From the NCBI GenBank assembly GCA_037349105.1, contig JAYJMM010000020.1, forward strand, positions 366,001 to 430,000: a DNA stretch of 64,000 nucleotides, written 5' to 3'. The DNA comes from Limnomonas spitsbergensis (taxonomy: Eukaryota > Chlorophyta > Chlorophyceae > Chlamydomonadales). This document shows positions 30,001 to 42,400 of this stretch, in pieces. Position 1 is the first letter of the stretch; every line of letters begins with the position of its first letter. Both the position numbers and the translations under genes were made by a program. The notes beneath the pieces were generated by a model. It ran no database searches, was not told where the DNA came from, and was given only the letters and a program-made list of their open reading frames with translations.

Positions 30001-32366
30001 GTGATTGAAGAGAGGAAAGAGTGAGTGGGCATCTTAGCACGATTTGTCTTTATGTCACAACCTGGGGCGCAACGGAAGCATCGGCTGATTTATTTTTAAT
30101 CTCGGACCCCTGATTGCCTACATAATCAGAATGGCGGATTCGGGCATATGGAACCCTTCAACCCTCATCAGGACTTAATTCATCATGATGGACTTGTACC
30201 TCTAGTGCTAGGTCCCATGAATCTGCAGCTTCATTCTCCATCTGTTTTTTTGTAAGTGGTCATGGATGGAATTATTTCGTCGATGTTGAAGAAAGATGCA
30301 CTATTTGGGGTAGTCCATACTGATGCCGAGAATGGTTGGTGCACCTAGTTAACCTAGTGCACCAGTTGGGGTCGTGCCCAGCGATGCCGCGAGTGATTGA
30401 TGCACCATTTCGAGTGAAGTTATTTTCCACTTGTCCTTCTTTTTATCCCTGCCCCCTTGTGTTTGTTTCATTCTGCCAACCCCTACTTGGGTGCCCAAGT
30501 GGCCGGACCTTCTTTAGCAGGGCCCAGAGGTGTAACGTCATTGCACTACTGATGCCGCAAGTGATGCACAATTTGCCACTTTGGAGTGGATGGTACTAAC
30601 CGATGCCCTAAGTTTATAACGGTGCATACCCGCTGGGCCCTGCTGAACGTGGGGTTGGTGGTAGGGATGACTACTTAGGTTCAATTCCATCTACCATGCA
30701 CATCTTGGGCCATGTTGCACGGGCAGCCATGCCATCGTCCTATCTGAACGGACAGGAACATGAAACCCGGCGTTCTAGGCGGAGGGAGAGAGAGTGAGAG
30801 ACTTAATTTAGTGCTCGAATCGGTTGGCAAGGCGCCTGTGTCAGGCATCCAATATGATGCTCCTCTGGCCTGATCGAATAACAAATTGCAATGATTGCCC
30901 GGCGCCCTTGAGAATAACCTCATGCGATGATATGCATGGCGAAGCTTGCTCCCAGTCGCCTTCCTGGCTACATGCCGTGATGTAGCTGCGGTCAATAGTG
31001 GCTGAATATCAGCTGAAATAAACAGTGCATGCCAGAAGTCTGGTGCATGCCACTGTCATATCCCTCGCCTTATGATTTTCATTCTATGATACAGGTACTT
31101 GTAATTATACCCGTCCTGTCCGTTACTCTACATTGCTGATCTGTGATCACAAAATGTACCACGGACACACCATTTTCGTTTTTTTGCATGTGTGTCTTCG
31201 AGATTTTTAGCCAGATAAGCACTCCTCCGATCGCAACAGTATCTCCAAAGCATGTTGCATTCCAGCTTTCTACATCATATGCGCCAAGTTCCCAACTACA
31301 TGGGAATGAACCTGTTTACATGCTGGAGTGTGCCATTTTCCATCATATGTACCGGTACCATATACCTTAAGAGCCAAGGTTCGGCCAATTACATGCGCAT
31401 GCATGGAAGGACCCCCCTTAGGAAAGTGTACACATCTGCAGTCAGGGAAAGCCTTAAATGCAATCAGGCCAGAGTGCTGTTGGGCTTAGTTGCTGAAGGT
31501 GTCCACGGAGTGCTAATGCAGGTTCTTGGGTGGGTGTGTGGACACTATCACGACAGCCATACTCCATGCGCGCTACCATGCACCATACCATCACGGCCAG
31601 GCTTTGGCTTCTGATCTACTCTTGCATGGCAAAACCTGGCAGGACCACACATTTCTGCATGCAATGTCCGGCAACATTTCGACGACAGGCTTTTGGGTTG
31701 GTGCGCACGGTGGACAGTTTGCGGTGGAAGCCGGCCATGAAGTCGACTCGATGACGTGGAATACGTGCGTGCACTTGCCCGTGAGGCAGTGACTGCTTGC
31801 ATTAGGCCGACCAGCGGTTCATGCCGAAATCAGACTGAATGCCGGGAAGGTGCTTCCATTCAATTAAAACGTACGAGGGTGAATTGCCAGCACAATTCCG
31901 GGATCTGACGGCATCCTGGCTCGAGGCTCTACCAAATTGTACGACACCAGTGTCGGCAAATCACCGAGCAACAATCTCACGTAGGCTCACAGCGTCTGAA
32001 TGCATATATCATCTCATATATTGCTTATATGTGTTTATATTTTGACAAGCTGTGACTGATCCTATCGCCATTGTCCCAAATCCTCCAAGGCTTCCGGGGG
32101 CATGATTAGAAGAGACCCAGAAGAGCTTTACGATCAAACAGTGCCCGGAACACCGCCCCTTATATCGCTTAACTTGAAACGAACAAGCAGCTGTCATGCA
32201 CGAGCTCGCGGATGGTAAATTCCAGCGGAAACGAAGAAAGTGACGACGAACAGTCCTCCTGGCCCGCGCGGAGTCCTTCCAGCAGCAGCGCATCAGGAAT
32301 TGGCGTTGCAAAAGCAGCAACAGCAGCAGTAGCATTAGTAGCAGCATCTGAGGGTGCTCGAACCGT
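30001..32366. other. Unassigned stretch between the two secreted-protein genes
   Basis: Holds family B copy 6 and a family B-like phrase at 30625-30650. A GC-richer block at 31500-31800 has an 88-codon open frame (ending VHLPVRQ) but no supporting splice context or resemblance. Nothing else is supported. Confidence 0.4.
30420..30546 (-). repeat. Dispersed repeat family B, copy 6
   Basis: GGGTGCCCAAGTGGCCGGAC, then AGCAGGGCCCAGAGGTGTAA and CGTCATTGCA; the pyrimidine-rich run before it (30421-30480) is the tail in reverse orientation. Confidence 0.7.
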
Positions 32367-35300
32367 ATGCTGCCGTGTCGTTGGCTGCTGCATCTCGTCC
32401 TCATGCTGACCCTATGGGCGTCACCCCCCCACGCGCTCACGGATGCCGCATCAGTGTTGATTGTCGCAAGCTCGCGAGGCAGCTCAAACAGCGTTGTACA
32501 CTCAATAGGTGGAGCAACAGCAGCAGCGGACACAGCCACAGCAGCAGCAGCAGCAGAACCCATGATCAGAGCCACGGCTGGAGCAAGGGCTCTGTCTGCC
32601 ACAGTGCCTCCAGGTGAGGGAGGTTTCATCTCATAGGACACCATATTCCCGGATGTACCAGTGGTTTTACAATATGCGGGCACGCTGCTGCTGGATTATG
32701 CATGGCATGTCAACTGCGTTTCAATGACCCGTCATGCACCATGCACACCAGCTGGGTGTCGCATGGCATACTGGCCGGTGGATTTGTATCAGGTGGGCAT
32801 GCTCCAACTAGATGGCATGGTCACATGGCATACTCGCTGGTTCCATGCATCCGCATTCATACACACTGGCTTGTGCATGACCTGTTAGATGCCATGCACC
32901 TCAGCTAGATTCTGCATGCATGGCATGTTATAAAGTCCATATACCTCAGCAAGCTTCTGTATGGCATGTCACATGCCGTGCACTTCAGCAGGCTTTTGCA
33001 TGGCATGTCAGATGTATTGCACACCAACAGGCTTCTGCATGGCATGTTTTGAAGTGCCATGCACATTAACTGTGTTTTGTAAGGCATGTCACATACCATG
33101 CATATCAGCGGACTTATGCATGGTATGTCAGATGCAATGCACGTCAACAGGCTTCTGCATGGCATATAGATGCCATGCACATCAGCAGGCTTCAGCATGG
33201 CATGTCAGATGCCACGCTCATCGGCAGTTTTTTTGCATGGCAGGTCTGATGCCATGCACATTAATAGGCGTCTGCATGGAGTGTCGAACGCCATGCACAT
33301 CAGCAGTTATTTTGCATGGCATGACATGGAGTTCCTTACATATCAACAAGCTTATGCGTGGCAGCATGGCATGATGTGTAGCGCCATGCACATCAACTGT
33401 ATTTTGCATGGCATATCAGATGCCATGCAAATTATTTGTCTTTTGCATTGTCTTAAAGTTCACATCAGACACTCTTTTTTAGTGCCCTATTTATCTTCTG
33501 AACAGCGATGGACCAGCCATGTGTAATGCAGGGGATGCAGTCCCTCCATACCCCTGTTATTCAACATGGGGGTACAGTCCCTCCATACCCTGTTATTCAA
33601 CATGGGGGTACAGTCCCTCCATACCCCTGTTATTCAACATGGGGGTACAGTCCCTCCATACCCTGTTATTAAACATGGGGGTACAGTCCCTTCATACCGC
33701 TGTTTTTCAACATGGGGGTACAGTCCCTCCATACCCTGTTATTCAACATGGGGGTACAGTCCCTCCATACCCCTGTTTTTCAACATGGGGTACAGTCCCT
33801 CCATACCCTGTTGTTCAACATGGGGGTACAGTCCCTCCATACCCCTGTTATTCAACATGGGGGTACAGTCCCTCCATACCCTGTTATTCAACATGGGGGT
33901 ACAGTCCCTCCATACCCCTGTTATTCAACATGGGGGTACAGTCCCTCCATACCCTGTTATTCAACATGGGGGTACAGTCCCTCCATACCCTGTTATTCAA
34001 CATGGGGGTACAGTCCCTCCATACCCTGTTATTCAACATGGGGGTACAGTCCCTCCATACCCCTGTTTTTCAACATGGGGGTACAGTCCCTCCATACCCT
34101 GTTATTCAACATGGGGGTACAGTCCCTCCATACCCCTGTTATTCAACATGGGGGTATAGTCCCTTCATACCGCTGTTTTTCAACATGGGGGTACAGTCCC
34201 TCCATACCCTGTTATTCAACATGGGGGTACAGTCCCTCCATACCCCTGTTTTTCAACATGGGGGTACAGTCCCTCCATACCCTGTTATTCAACATGGGGG
34301 TACAGTCCCTCCATACCCCTGTCATTCAACATGGGGGTACAGTCCCTCCATACCCCTGTTATTCAACATGGGGGTACAGTCCCTCCATACCCTGTTGTTC
34401 AACATAGGGGTACAGTCCCTCCATACCCCTGTTATTCAACATGGGGGTACAGTCCCTCCATACCCTGTTATTCAACATGGGGGTACAGTCCCTCCATACC
34501 CCTGTTTTTCAACATGGGTGTACAGTCCCTCCATACCCTGTTATTCAACATGGGGGTACAGTCCCTCCATACCCCTGTTATTCAACATGGGGGTATAGTC
34601 CCTTCATACCGCTGTTTTTCAACATGGGGGTACAGTCCCTCCATACCCTGTTATTCAACATGGGGGTACAGTCCCTCCATACCCCTGTTATTCAACATGG
34701 GGGTATAGTCCCTTCATACCGCTGTTTTTCAACATGGGGGTATAGTCCCTTCATACCGCTGTTTTTCAACATGGGGGTACAGTCCCTCCATACCCTGTTG
34801 TTCAACATGGGGGTACAGTCCCTCCATACCCCTGTTATTCAACATGGGGGTACAGTCCCTCCATACCCTGTTATTCAACATGGGGGTACAGTCCCTCCAT
34901 ACCCCTGTTATTCAACATGGGGGTACAGTCCCTCCATACCCTGTTATTCAACATGGGGGTACAGTCCCTCCATACCCCTGTTATTCAACATGGGGGTACA
35001 GTCCCTCCATACCCTGTTATTCAACATGGGGGTACAGTCCCTCCATACCCTGTTATTCAACATGGGGGTACAGTCCCTCCATACCCTGTTATTCAACATG
35101 GGGGTACAGTCCCTCCATACCCCTGTTATTCAACATGGGGGTATAGTCCCTTCATACCGCTGTTTTTCAACATGGGGGTACAGTCCCTCCATACCCTGTT
35201 ATTCAACATGGGGGTACAGTCCCTCCATACCCCTGTTATTCAACATGGGGGTATAGTCCCTTCATACCGCTGTTTTTCAACATGGGGGTATAGTCCCTTC

Positions 35301-38300
35301 ATACCGCTGTTTTTCAACATGGGGGTACAGTCCCTCCATACCCTGTTATTCAACATGGGGGTACAGTCCCTCCATACCGCTGTTATCCAACATGGGGGTT
35401 CAGTCCCTCCATACCCCTGTTATCCAAGATGGGGGTACAGTCCCTCCATACCGCTGCTTTTCAACATGGGGGTTCAGTCCCTCCAAATCGCTGTTTGAAG
35501 CATGGTGGTGTTTTGAAAGGCAGTCCTGTGAAGCTATAAAGCTTGAACCTGCGCCCCACCTCTCTTTCACTCTCAGTGATTGCCTTCGCGCACTTCAGCC
35601 TGCAGGCCGTCTTGCAATTTGTGTGCCAACCTTTCATCCTACACTCAACGCCCTAAACCCTGAGTTGTTAAGCATTAACCCTGCTCCCAACACCCCTGCC
35701 TCAACCCTCAGTGGTTGCCTCTGCGTTCTTTGGCATCAAGGCCGACCCGGATGCTGTGTCTTGCGCCAAGGGAATGAACTCTACGTACGGCATCTACATT
35801 GCCAACCTGCCCTCCTTTGGGTGAGTGGGCCTGCCAGTGCCTGAGTGGGCCTGTCAGACCCTGGCCCCAACCATAGCCTACAACCTCACCCCCCCCACCC
35901 CTTCTGAGGTCCTTTCCCTTTCCTTGTTTCACTTTTAGTGTTCTACTCGGCAACACGTGTCCTGCTCAGTGTCGGAAGTACCCCAAGGGTCAATTCCTCC
36001 CCCACCCTGCAGGCAGGGGGCTAGGCCCCTGTCCGGTAAGCTGGCCCATATATCCTTTGGCCTCAGCTCACCCATACGCCTACATTACGCATCCTGAACC
36101 CTGAACCCTAAATAGCCCCTAAACCCTCAAACCTACGCCCTGCACCCTGTGTAAAAAACACTTCAGGTGGGGCCTGCCAGTCTGTGTGACGTTTCAGTCC
36201 CTGTGTTTGGGTCAACCCCAAACCCTCAACCATCGAACCTCCGACCCTGCACCCTGCACTATAATTCTGCAGGTGGGGCCGATCTGGCGACCTGGCCTGC
36301 CTGTCCTTGGGCCTCATCTTAACTTTAACTCTGCATTTTAAGCCCTTCAACCTGAGCCCAACCACTGGAACCTGGAGCCTGAATCCTGGACCCTGAACCT
36401 TGAATCTGTAACCCTGGACCATATACCCTGGAACTTGAGCCCTGGACCTGGAACCTGAGACCTGAACCTGGACCTGGACCATGAAACCTGAACCTTTAAC
36501 CGTTGATCCTAAACCGTGGACCCTAAACCTGAACTTGTGACCTGGCCTGTTAGTCCCTGGGTCCTAACCCCCTAAACCCATAACCCTGAACCCTAAACCT
36601 ACACCCTGAACCCTTTCCCTTTTCAGGTGGGACCTGACTGGTGACCTGGCCTGTTAGTCCCTGGGTAGGAGCTTAACCTTAGACGTACATCACAAACATG
36701 AGGCCCTGGAGTCTGCAGCCCTGAACCCTGAACCCTGGACCCTGAACCTTGCAGGTGGGGCCTGACTGGTGACCTGGCCTGTCAGTCCCTGGGTCTGAGC
36801 TGTGTGACGATCTTGGACTGGCGTTGCGATAAGTACACCTGTGGCCAAGGCACCACGGAGGGGCCGTCACGCCTGGCACTGTGCACGGGTAAGTAAATAC
36901 CCATACATGTGTGACAGGACCTGTGGTGGACCCCTGCATTGTTGATCTCCCTTAAGGCCCCCCCCCTTGTCAAAGGGGACCCTTGGGATGCATAATGCGG
37001 ACAGGGCTCCACGAACTCCATCCCATGTAAGGGCCTTGGAAGGTCCCCTGCGCCTGCCAAGATGCATGGGTATGTTATATTTGAGTTTGCTAGCTTGTAT
37101 TGTTCATACCCACAAACTATTGGTCTGTACGTTGGCATCTATTAGCCGCTTGTAGTATGTCCATCCCGCTACCCGTATCAGCGGACCGCATGAGGACAGC
37201 TGTCCACCCCCCTGAAGCTCCAATTTCGTCCCTGCCCAGGTCAAACAAACGCCGGGAACTGCTCCATACCCGTCGACAACGACCGGGGCTTCCAATTCTT
37301 CCAAGGCCTAGACTACCAACCCAACAGGGGGAACACATCCACAGGGAGCAACGCCACCTCCGCCTCCTCCACCTCCTCCTCCGCCGCCGCTGCAGCAGCA
37401 GCTGCGGGCTCTGTCTCTGTCTGCGCGCCCCTGCTTGGCCTTGCCTTGCCTCAGCTGGTGACGCTATGCCTGAGGCAGGCCGGCGGCTGCGGCGCCATCA
37501 CGACCTTTTTCCGAGACGGCGGGTACATGTTCTGTTTCTGGAGCCTTGGCAACAGCAGCGACGGAAGCAGCTGGCTGAGGGTGGCGGGCGCTGGTACTGA
37601 CGGCAGCGGTCTTGACAGCTTGCTTGTCGTCCCGGTGAATGGTACCTTGACAGACGAGCCTTGTCTGGGGACGTATGTGTGGACGGGTAAGTGTTGAAGT
37701 GGGTAGGGGGGTGGCGCTGGTACGGATGATGGTAGCGGTCTTGAGATCCTGCTTAGAGGCCCAGTGAATAGGACTCTACTGGGCGAGCCTTGTCTGGGCA
37801 CATACGTGCGCATGGGTGAGATAAGTATCGGGGAGGGGGCTGGCGGATACGTGATATGCTTTGGGAGCCTCGGCAAGAGCAGCGACGGCAGCGGCTGGCT
37901 TGGGGCGGCGGGTGCTAGTACAGACGGCAGCGTAGTAGATGGCCTGCTTGTCGTCCCGGTGAATGGCACTCTCATGGATGAGCCTTGTTTCTGGGGACAT
38001 ACGTTTGGATGGGTAAGTGTTGAAGTGGGGGAGGGGAGGGGGGCGGCGGGCGCTTCGACGGTAGCGTAGTAGATGGCCTGCTTGGAGTCCTGGTGACTGG
38101 CGCTCTAATGGACGAGCCGTGCCTGGGGACGCATGTGTGGACCGAAGTGTGGACAGTGTGCCATGAGCAGCCTCAAGTCTTCCCTGAGGTCCTGCTGCGC
38201 CGCCAACCCTAGCATTCTATTTTATTTGTAATGCCCACGTGTCTGCTTCATTATCGCCCCTTCGTCAGAAACCTGGGGCGCCATGAGCAGCCTCAAGGGC

Positions 38301-38981
38301 TGCATCCCCCATTAATTAATTGCATTATACCTGTATTTAAGTCCCTAAGCTTAACAGGCTCCCAAAGCTCGTTTGAGAGCAGCCTGGGGCAACAGTGCGC
38401 CATGCCCCAGGCGGCTCTCAAACCGGCATTCTCAAGTCTTCCCTGAGGGCTCCCTGCGCCGCCAACCCTAATTTGTTTTCAAATATCTACATGTCTGCTT
38501 TGCAGGTTGCCAATGCCCTTATAACAGCAGCCTGGGTCAACAATGCGCCATGATCAGCCTCACGTCCTCCCTGAGGGGCCGCTGCGCCGCCATCCCCGCC
38601 ATTTCATCACACCGGTATCCATTCACATGTATTGCCTGTGCCCAGTTCCCAATGCCCCTTTGTCAGCAGCCTGGGTCAACAATGTGCCATGATCAACCTC
38701 ACGTCCTCCCTGAGGGGCCACTGCGCCGCCATCCCCGCCATTTCATCACACCGGTATCCATTCACACATGTTGCCTTGCGTGCAGGTTCCCAATGCCCCT
38801 TTGTCAGCAGCATGGGTCAACAATGCGCCATGAGCAGCCTCACGTCTACCCTTAGGGGCCGCTGCGCCGCCAACCCTGCCAACGCTTCGGATGTGGCCTG
38901 CGTCCCGTCTGGCGCCTTATTCGCGACCGACATGGCAACTGGCGTTCCTATCCACTCGGCGCTGCACCCACCTTGCCCCTG
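32367..38981 (+). CDS. Secreted Cys-rich N-glycosylated protein, six exons, 3' end open
   Basis: Exons: 32367-32613, 35712-35820, 35939-about 35977 or 36035, 36755-36888, 37240-37686, 38786-38981. The start gives a signal peptide (MLPCRWLLHLVLMLTLWA...ALTDA) and an Ala/Ser-rich stretch. Later exons carry ADPDAVSCAKGMNSTYGIYI, LGLSCVTILDWRCDKYTCGQ, GNCSIPVDNDRGFQFF, SVCAPLLGLALPQLVTLC, GGCGAITTFF and SQCPFVSSMGQQCAMSSL. I count seven N-x-S/T sequons. Phases agree at 1|1, 2|2, 1|1 and 1|1. The exon 3 donor is unsettled: CCG|GTAAGC (36036) is the better site but gives the wrong phase; GAA|GTACCC (35978) fits. A pherophorin-like extracellular module is possible from the Cys spacing, but I cannot confirm it. 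The last exon either splices at CTG|GTCAGT into the satellite or runs on to a stop ending at 39057. Confidence 0.55.
32690..33450 (+). repeat. CATGCACATCAGCAGGCTTC repeats in intron 1
   Basis: About 16 drifting units of 40-55 bp with GCATGGCATGTCAGATGCCA and TGCACATCA(G/A)CAGGCTT. Rich in ATGCAT/GCATGC-type palindromes. The ORFs across it are repeat translations. Confidence 0.85.
33536..35500 (+). repeat. 36/37-bp minisatellite, about 53 units, in intron 1
   Basis: Unit: TGTTATTCAACATGGGGGTA then CAGTCCCTCCATACCC. Two length forms, ATACCCTG (36) and ATACCCCTG (37), often alternate, giving a 73-bp higher-order period. A subtype GGTATAGTCCCTTCATACCG recurs and marks longer blocks (near 34155, 34590, 34710, 35145, 35265). 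Confidence 0.95.
35565..35711 (+). repeat. Copy of exon 2 acceptor
   Basis: CACTCTCAG|TGATTGCCTTCGCG at about 35567-35588 mirrors CAACCCTCAG|TGGTTGCCTC at the true junction 35702-35721. One decayed copy, about 137 bases upstream. Confidence 0.6.
36090..36754 (+). repeat. Exon 4 acceptor copies within a CCCTGAACC/CCCTAAACC-rich intron
   Basis: CAG|GTGGGGCCTG(A/C)C occurs with acceptor AG at 36165, 36271, 36625 (GTGGGACC) and the true 36753. The following GGTGACCTGGCCTGTCAGTC is shared, and copies have GCCTGTTAGTCCCTGGG. Between them lie dozens of CCCTGAACC, CCCTGGACC and CCCTAAACC words, telomere-like or branch-point-like. Confidence 0.8.
37687..38150 (+). repeat. Three copies of exon 5 3' part plus donor
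   Basis: True end: GTCCCGGTGAATGGTACCTT ... GTGTGGACGG|GTAAGT. Copies end near 37815 (GCGCATGG|GTGAGA), 38010 (TTTGGATGG|GTAAGTG) and 38145 (GCATGTGTGG, donor lost). The middle copy is long (37845-38010) and still reads ICFGSLGKSSDGSGWLG against the real FCFWSLGNSSDGSSWLR. Confidence 0.85.
38150..38785 (+). repeat. Copies of exon 6 5' part plus acceptor, period about 137 bp near the exon
   Basis: (G)TT(C/G)CCAATGCCC...CAGCAGCCTGGGTCAACA(A)(T) occurs after GCAG/CCCAG at 38504 and 38648 and in the real exon at 38786; older fragments with GCGCCATGAGCAGCCTCA lie at 38158, 38279 and 38397. The copies share GCATCACACCGGTATCC-like intron text (ATTTCATCACACCGGTATCC). Confidence 0.85.
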
Positions 38982-39430
38982 GTCAGTGGACGCAATAATT
39001 ACATCTAAACCCTTAACCCTAAACTCCAAGAACATAAAGTATGGCAGATTATTGTAACCGATATGGCCGACGGGTTGCTTATCAACTCCGGCGCGGCACC
39101 CACCCTGCCCCTGGTCAGTGGAAGCGATCATTGCACCTTAAACCTTAACCCTAAACTCAAAGAACTTAATATATGGCAGATTATTGCGACCAACAGGGCC
39201 ACAGGGTTGCCTATCCATTCGGCGCTGCACCCACCCTGCCCCTGGTCAGTGCAAGCGATTGTTAAACCTTGACCCTAAACTCTTTAGCCTAAACCCAGAA
39301 CCCTAATCCCTTATCTCCAAGGATTCCAAGAGCTTCAACGATGACAGGTTCTTGTAATCGACATGGCCTCTGGAGTGCTGATCCACTCAGCGCTGCACCC
39401 ACCCTGCCCCTGGTCAGTGGATGCAATCCT
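38982..39430 (+). repeat. Founder zone: first copies of exon 6 3' end plus donor
   Basis: The exon end (CCACTCGGCGCTGCACCCAC, CTTGCCCCTG|GTCAGTGG) is repeated with donors near 39112, 39246 and 39411. The first three keep the upstream exon text (ATGGCC...GGGTTGCCTATC) and intron text (CCTTAACCCTAAACTC), with spacings of about 130-165 bases, before the regular 82-bp pattern starts. Confidence 0.85.
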
Positions 39431-42400
39431 GCTTAAGCATCAACCCTAAACCGGGGTGCCTATCAACTCCAGCGCAATGTCCAACCTGCCCCTGGTCAGT
39501 GGATGCAATCCTGCTTAAGCATCATCCCTAAACCGGGGTGCCTATCAACTCCAGCGCTACGTCCAACCTGCCCCTGGTCAGTGGATGCAATCCTGCTTAA
39601 GCATCAACCCTTAACCGGGGTGCCTATGAACTCCAGCGCTACGTCCAACCTGACCCTGGCCAGTGGATGCAATCCTTCTTAAGCATCAACCCTAAACCGG
39701 GGTGCCTATCAACTCCAGCGCAACGTCCAACCTGCCCCTGGTCAGTGGATGCAATTCTGCTTAAGCATCATCCCTAAACCGGGATGCCTATCAACTCCAG
39801 CGCTACGTCCAACCTGCCCCTGGTCAGTGGATGCAATCCTGCTTAAGCATCAACCCTTAACTGGGTTGCCTATCAACTCCAGCGCTACGTCCAACCTGCC
39901 CCTGGTCAGTGGATGCAATCCTGCTTAAGCATCAACCCTAAACCGGGGTGCCTATCAACTCCAGCGCTATGTCCAACCTGCCCCTGGTCAGTGGATGCAA
40001 TCCTGCTTAAGCATCAACCCTAACCCGGGGTGCCTATCAACTCCAGCGCAACGTCCAACCTGCCCCTGGTCAGTGGATGCAATCCTGCTTAAGCATCAAC
40101 CCTAAACCGGGGTGCCTATCAACTCCAGCGCAACGTCCAACCTGACTCCTGGCCAGTGGATGCAATCCTGCTTAAGCATCAACCCTTAACAGGGGTGCCC
40201 ATCAACTCTAGCGCAACGTCCAACCTGCCCCTGGTCAGTGGATGCAATCCTGCTTAAGCATCAACCCTTAACCGGGGTGCCTATGTACTCCAGTGCAACG
40301 TCCAACCTGCCCCTGGTCAGTGGATGCAATCCTGCTTAAGCATCATCCCTAAACCGGGGTGCCTAAGAACTCCAGCGCAACGTCCAACCTGCCCCTGGTC
40401 AGTGGATGCAATCCTGCTTAAGCATCAACCCTAAACCGGGGTGCCTATGAACTCCAGCGCAATGTCCAACCTGCCCCTGGTCAGTGGATGCAATCCTGCT
40501 TAAGCATCAACCCTAACCCGGGGTGCCTATCAACTCCAGCGCTACGTCCAACCTGCCCCTGGTCAGTGGATGCAATCCTGCTTAAGCATCAACCCTAAAC
40601 TGGGGTGCCTATCAACTCCAGCGCTACGTCCAACCTGACCCTGGCCAGTGGATGCAATCCTGCTTAAGCATCAACCCTAAACCGGGGTGCCTATCAACTC
40701 CAGCGCAATGTCCAACCTGACCCTGGCCAGTGGATGCAATCCTGCTTAAGCATCAACCTTAAACCGGGATGCCTATCAACTCCAGCACAACGTCCAACCT
40801 GCCCCTGGCCAGTGGATGCAATCCTGCTTAAGCATCATCCCTAAACCGGGATGCCTATCAACTCCAGCGCAACGTCCAACCTGCCCCTGGTCAGTGGATG
40901 CAATCCTGCTTAAGCATCAACCCTTAACCGGGGTGCCTATCAACTCTAGCACAACGTCCAACCTGCCCCTGGTCAGTGGATGCAATCCTGCTTAAGCATG
41001 AACCCTAACCCGGGGTGCCTATCAACTCCAGCGCAATGTCCAACCTGCCCCTGGTCAGTGGATGCAATCCTGCTTAAGCATCAACCCTTAACAGGGGTGC
41101 CCATCAACTCTAGCGCAACGTCCAACCTGCCCCTGGTCAGTGGATGCAATCCTGCTTAAGCATAAACCCTAAACCGGGGTGCCTAAGAACTCCAGCGCAA
41201 CGTCCAAACTGCCCCTGGTCAGTGGATGCAATCCTGCTTAAGCATCAACCCTAAACCGGGGTGCCTATGAACTCCAGCGCAATGTCCAACCTGCCCCTGG
41301 TCAGTGGATGCAATCCTGCTTAAGCATCAACCCTAACCCGGGGTGCCTATCAACTCCAGCGCTACGTCCAACCTGCCCCTGGTCAGTGGATGCAATCCTG
41401 CTTAAGCATCAACCCTAAACTGGGGTGCCTATCAACTCCAGCGCTACGTCCAACCTGACCCTGGCCAGTGGATGCAATCCTGCTTAAGCATCAACCCTAA
41501 ACCGGGGTGCCTATCAACTCCAGCGCAATGTCCAACCTGACCCTGGCCAGTGGATGCAATCCTGCTTAAGCATCAACCTTAAACCGGGATGCCTATCAAC
41601 TCCAGCACAACGTCCAACCTGCCCCTGGCCAGTGGATGCAATCCTGCTTAAGCATCAACCGTAAACCGGGGTGCCTATCAACTCCAGCGCAACGTCCAAC
41701 CTGCCCCTGGTCAGTGGATGCAATCCTGCTTAAGCATCAACCCTTAACCGGGGTGCCTATGAACTCCAGCGCAACGTCCAACCTGCCCCTGGTCAGTGGA
41801 TGCAATCCTGCTTAAGCATCAACCCTAACCCGGGGTGCCTATCAACTCCAGCGCAATGTCCAACCTGCCCCTGGTCAGTGGATGCAATCCTGCTTAAGCA
41901 TCAACCCTAAACCGGGGTGCCTATCAACTCCAGCGCTATGTCCAACCTGCCCCTGGTCAGTGGATGCAATCCTGCTTAAGCATCAACCCTTAACCGGGGT
42001 GCCTATCAACTCCAGCGCTACGTCCAACCTGACCCTGGCCAGTGGATGCAATCCTTCTTAAGCATCAACCCTAAACCGGGGTGCCTATGAACTCCAGCGC
42101 AACGTCCAACCTGCCCCTGGTCAGTGGATGCAATCCTGCTTAAGCATCATCCCTAAACCGGGATGCCTATCAACTCCAGCGCTACGTCCAACCTGCCCCT
42201 GGTCAGTGGATGCAATCCTGCTTAAGCATCAACCCTATACCAGGGTGGCCTATCAACTCCAGCGCTACGTCCAACCTGCCCCTGGTCAGTGGATGCAATC
42301 CTGCTTAAGCATGAATTATAAACCGGGGTGCCTATTATCTCCAGCGCAACGTCCAACCTGCCCCTGGTCAGTGGATGCAATCCTGCTTAAGCATCAACCC

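Noticed and set aside
31526..31792. 88-codon frame in a GC-rich block
   Set aside because: No splice partners, no recognised motif, and an overlapping frame of similar length.
33519..35498. Several 100-360 codon plus-strand frames (GVQSLHTP, YSTWGYSPSIP)
   Set aside because: Translations of the 36/37-bp repeat; the 37-base units shift the frame repeatedly and no frame is favoured.
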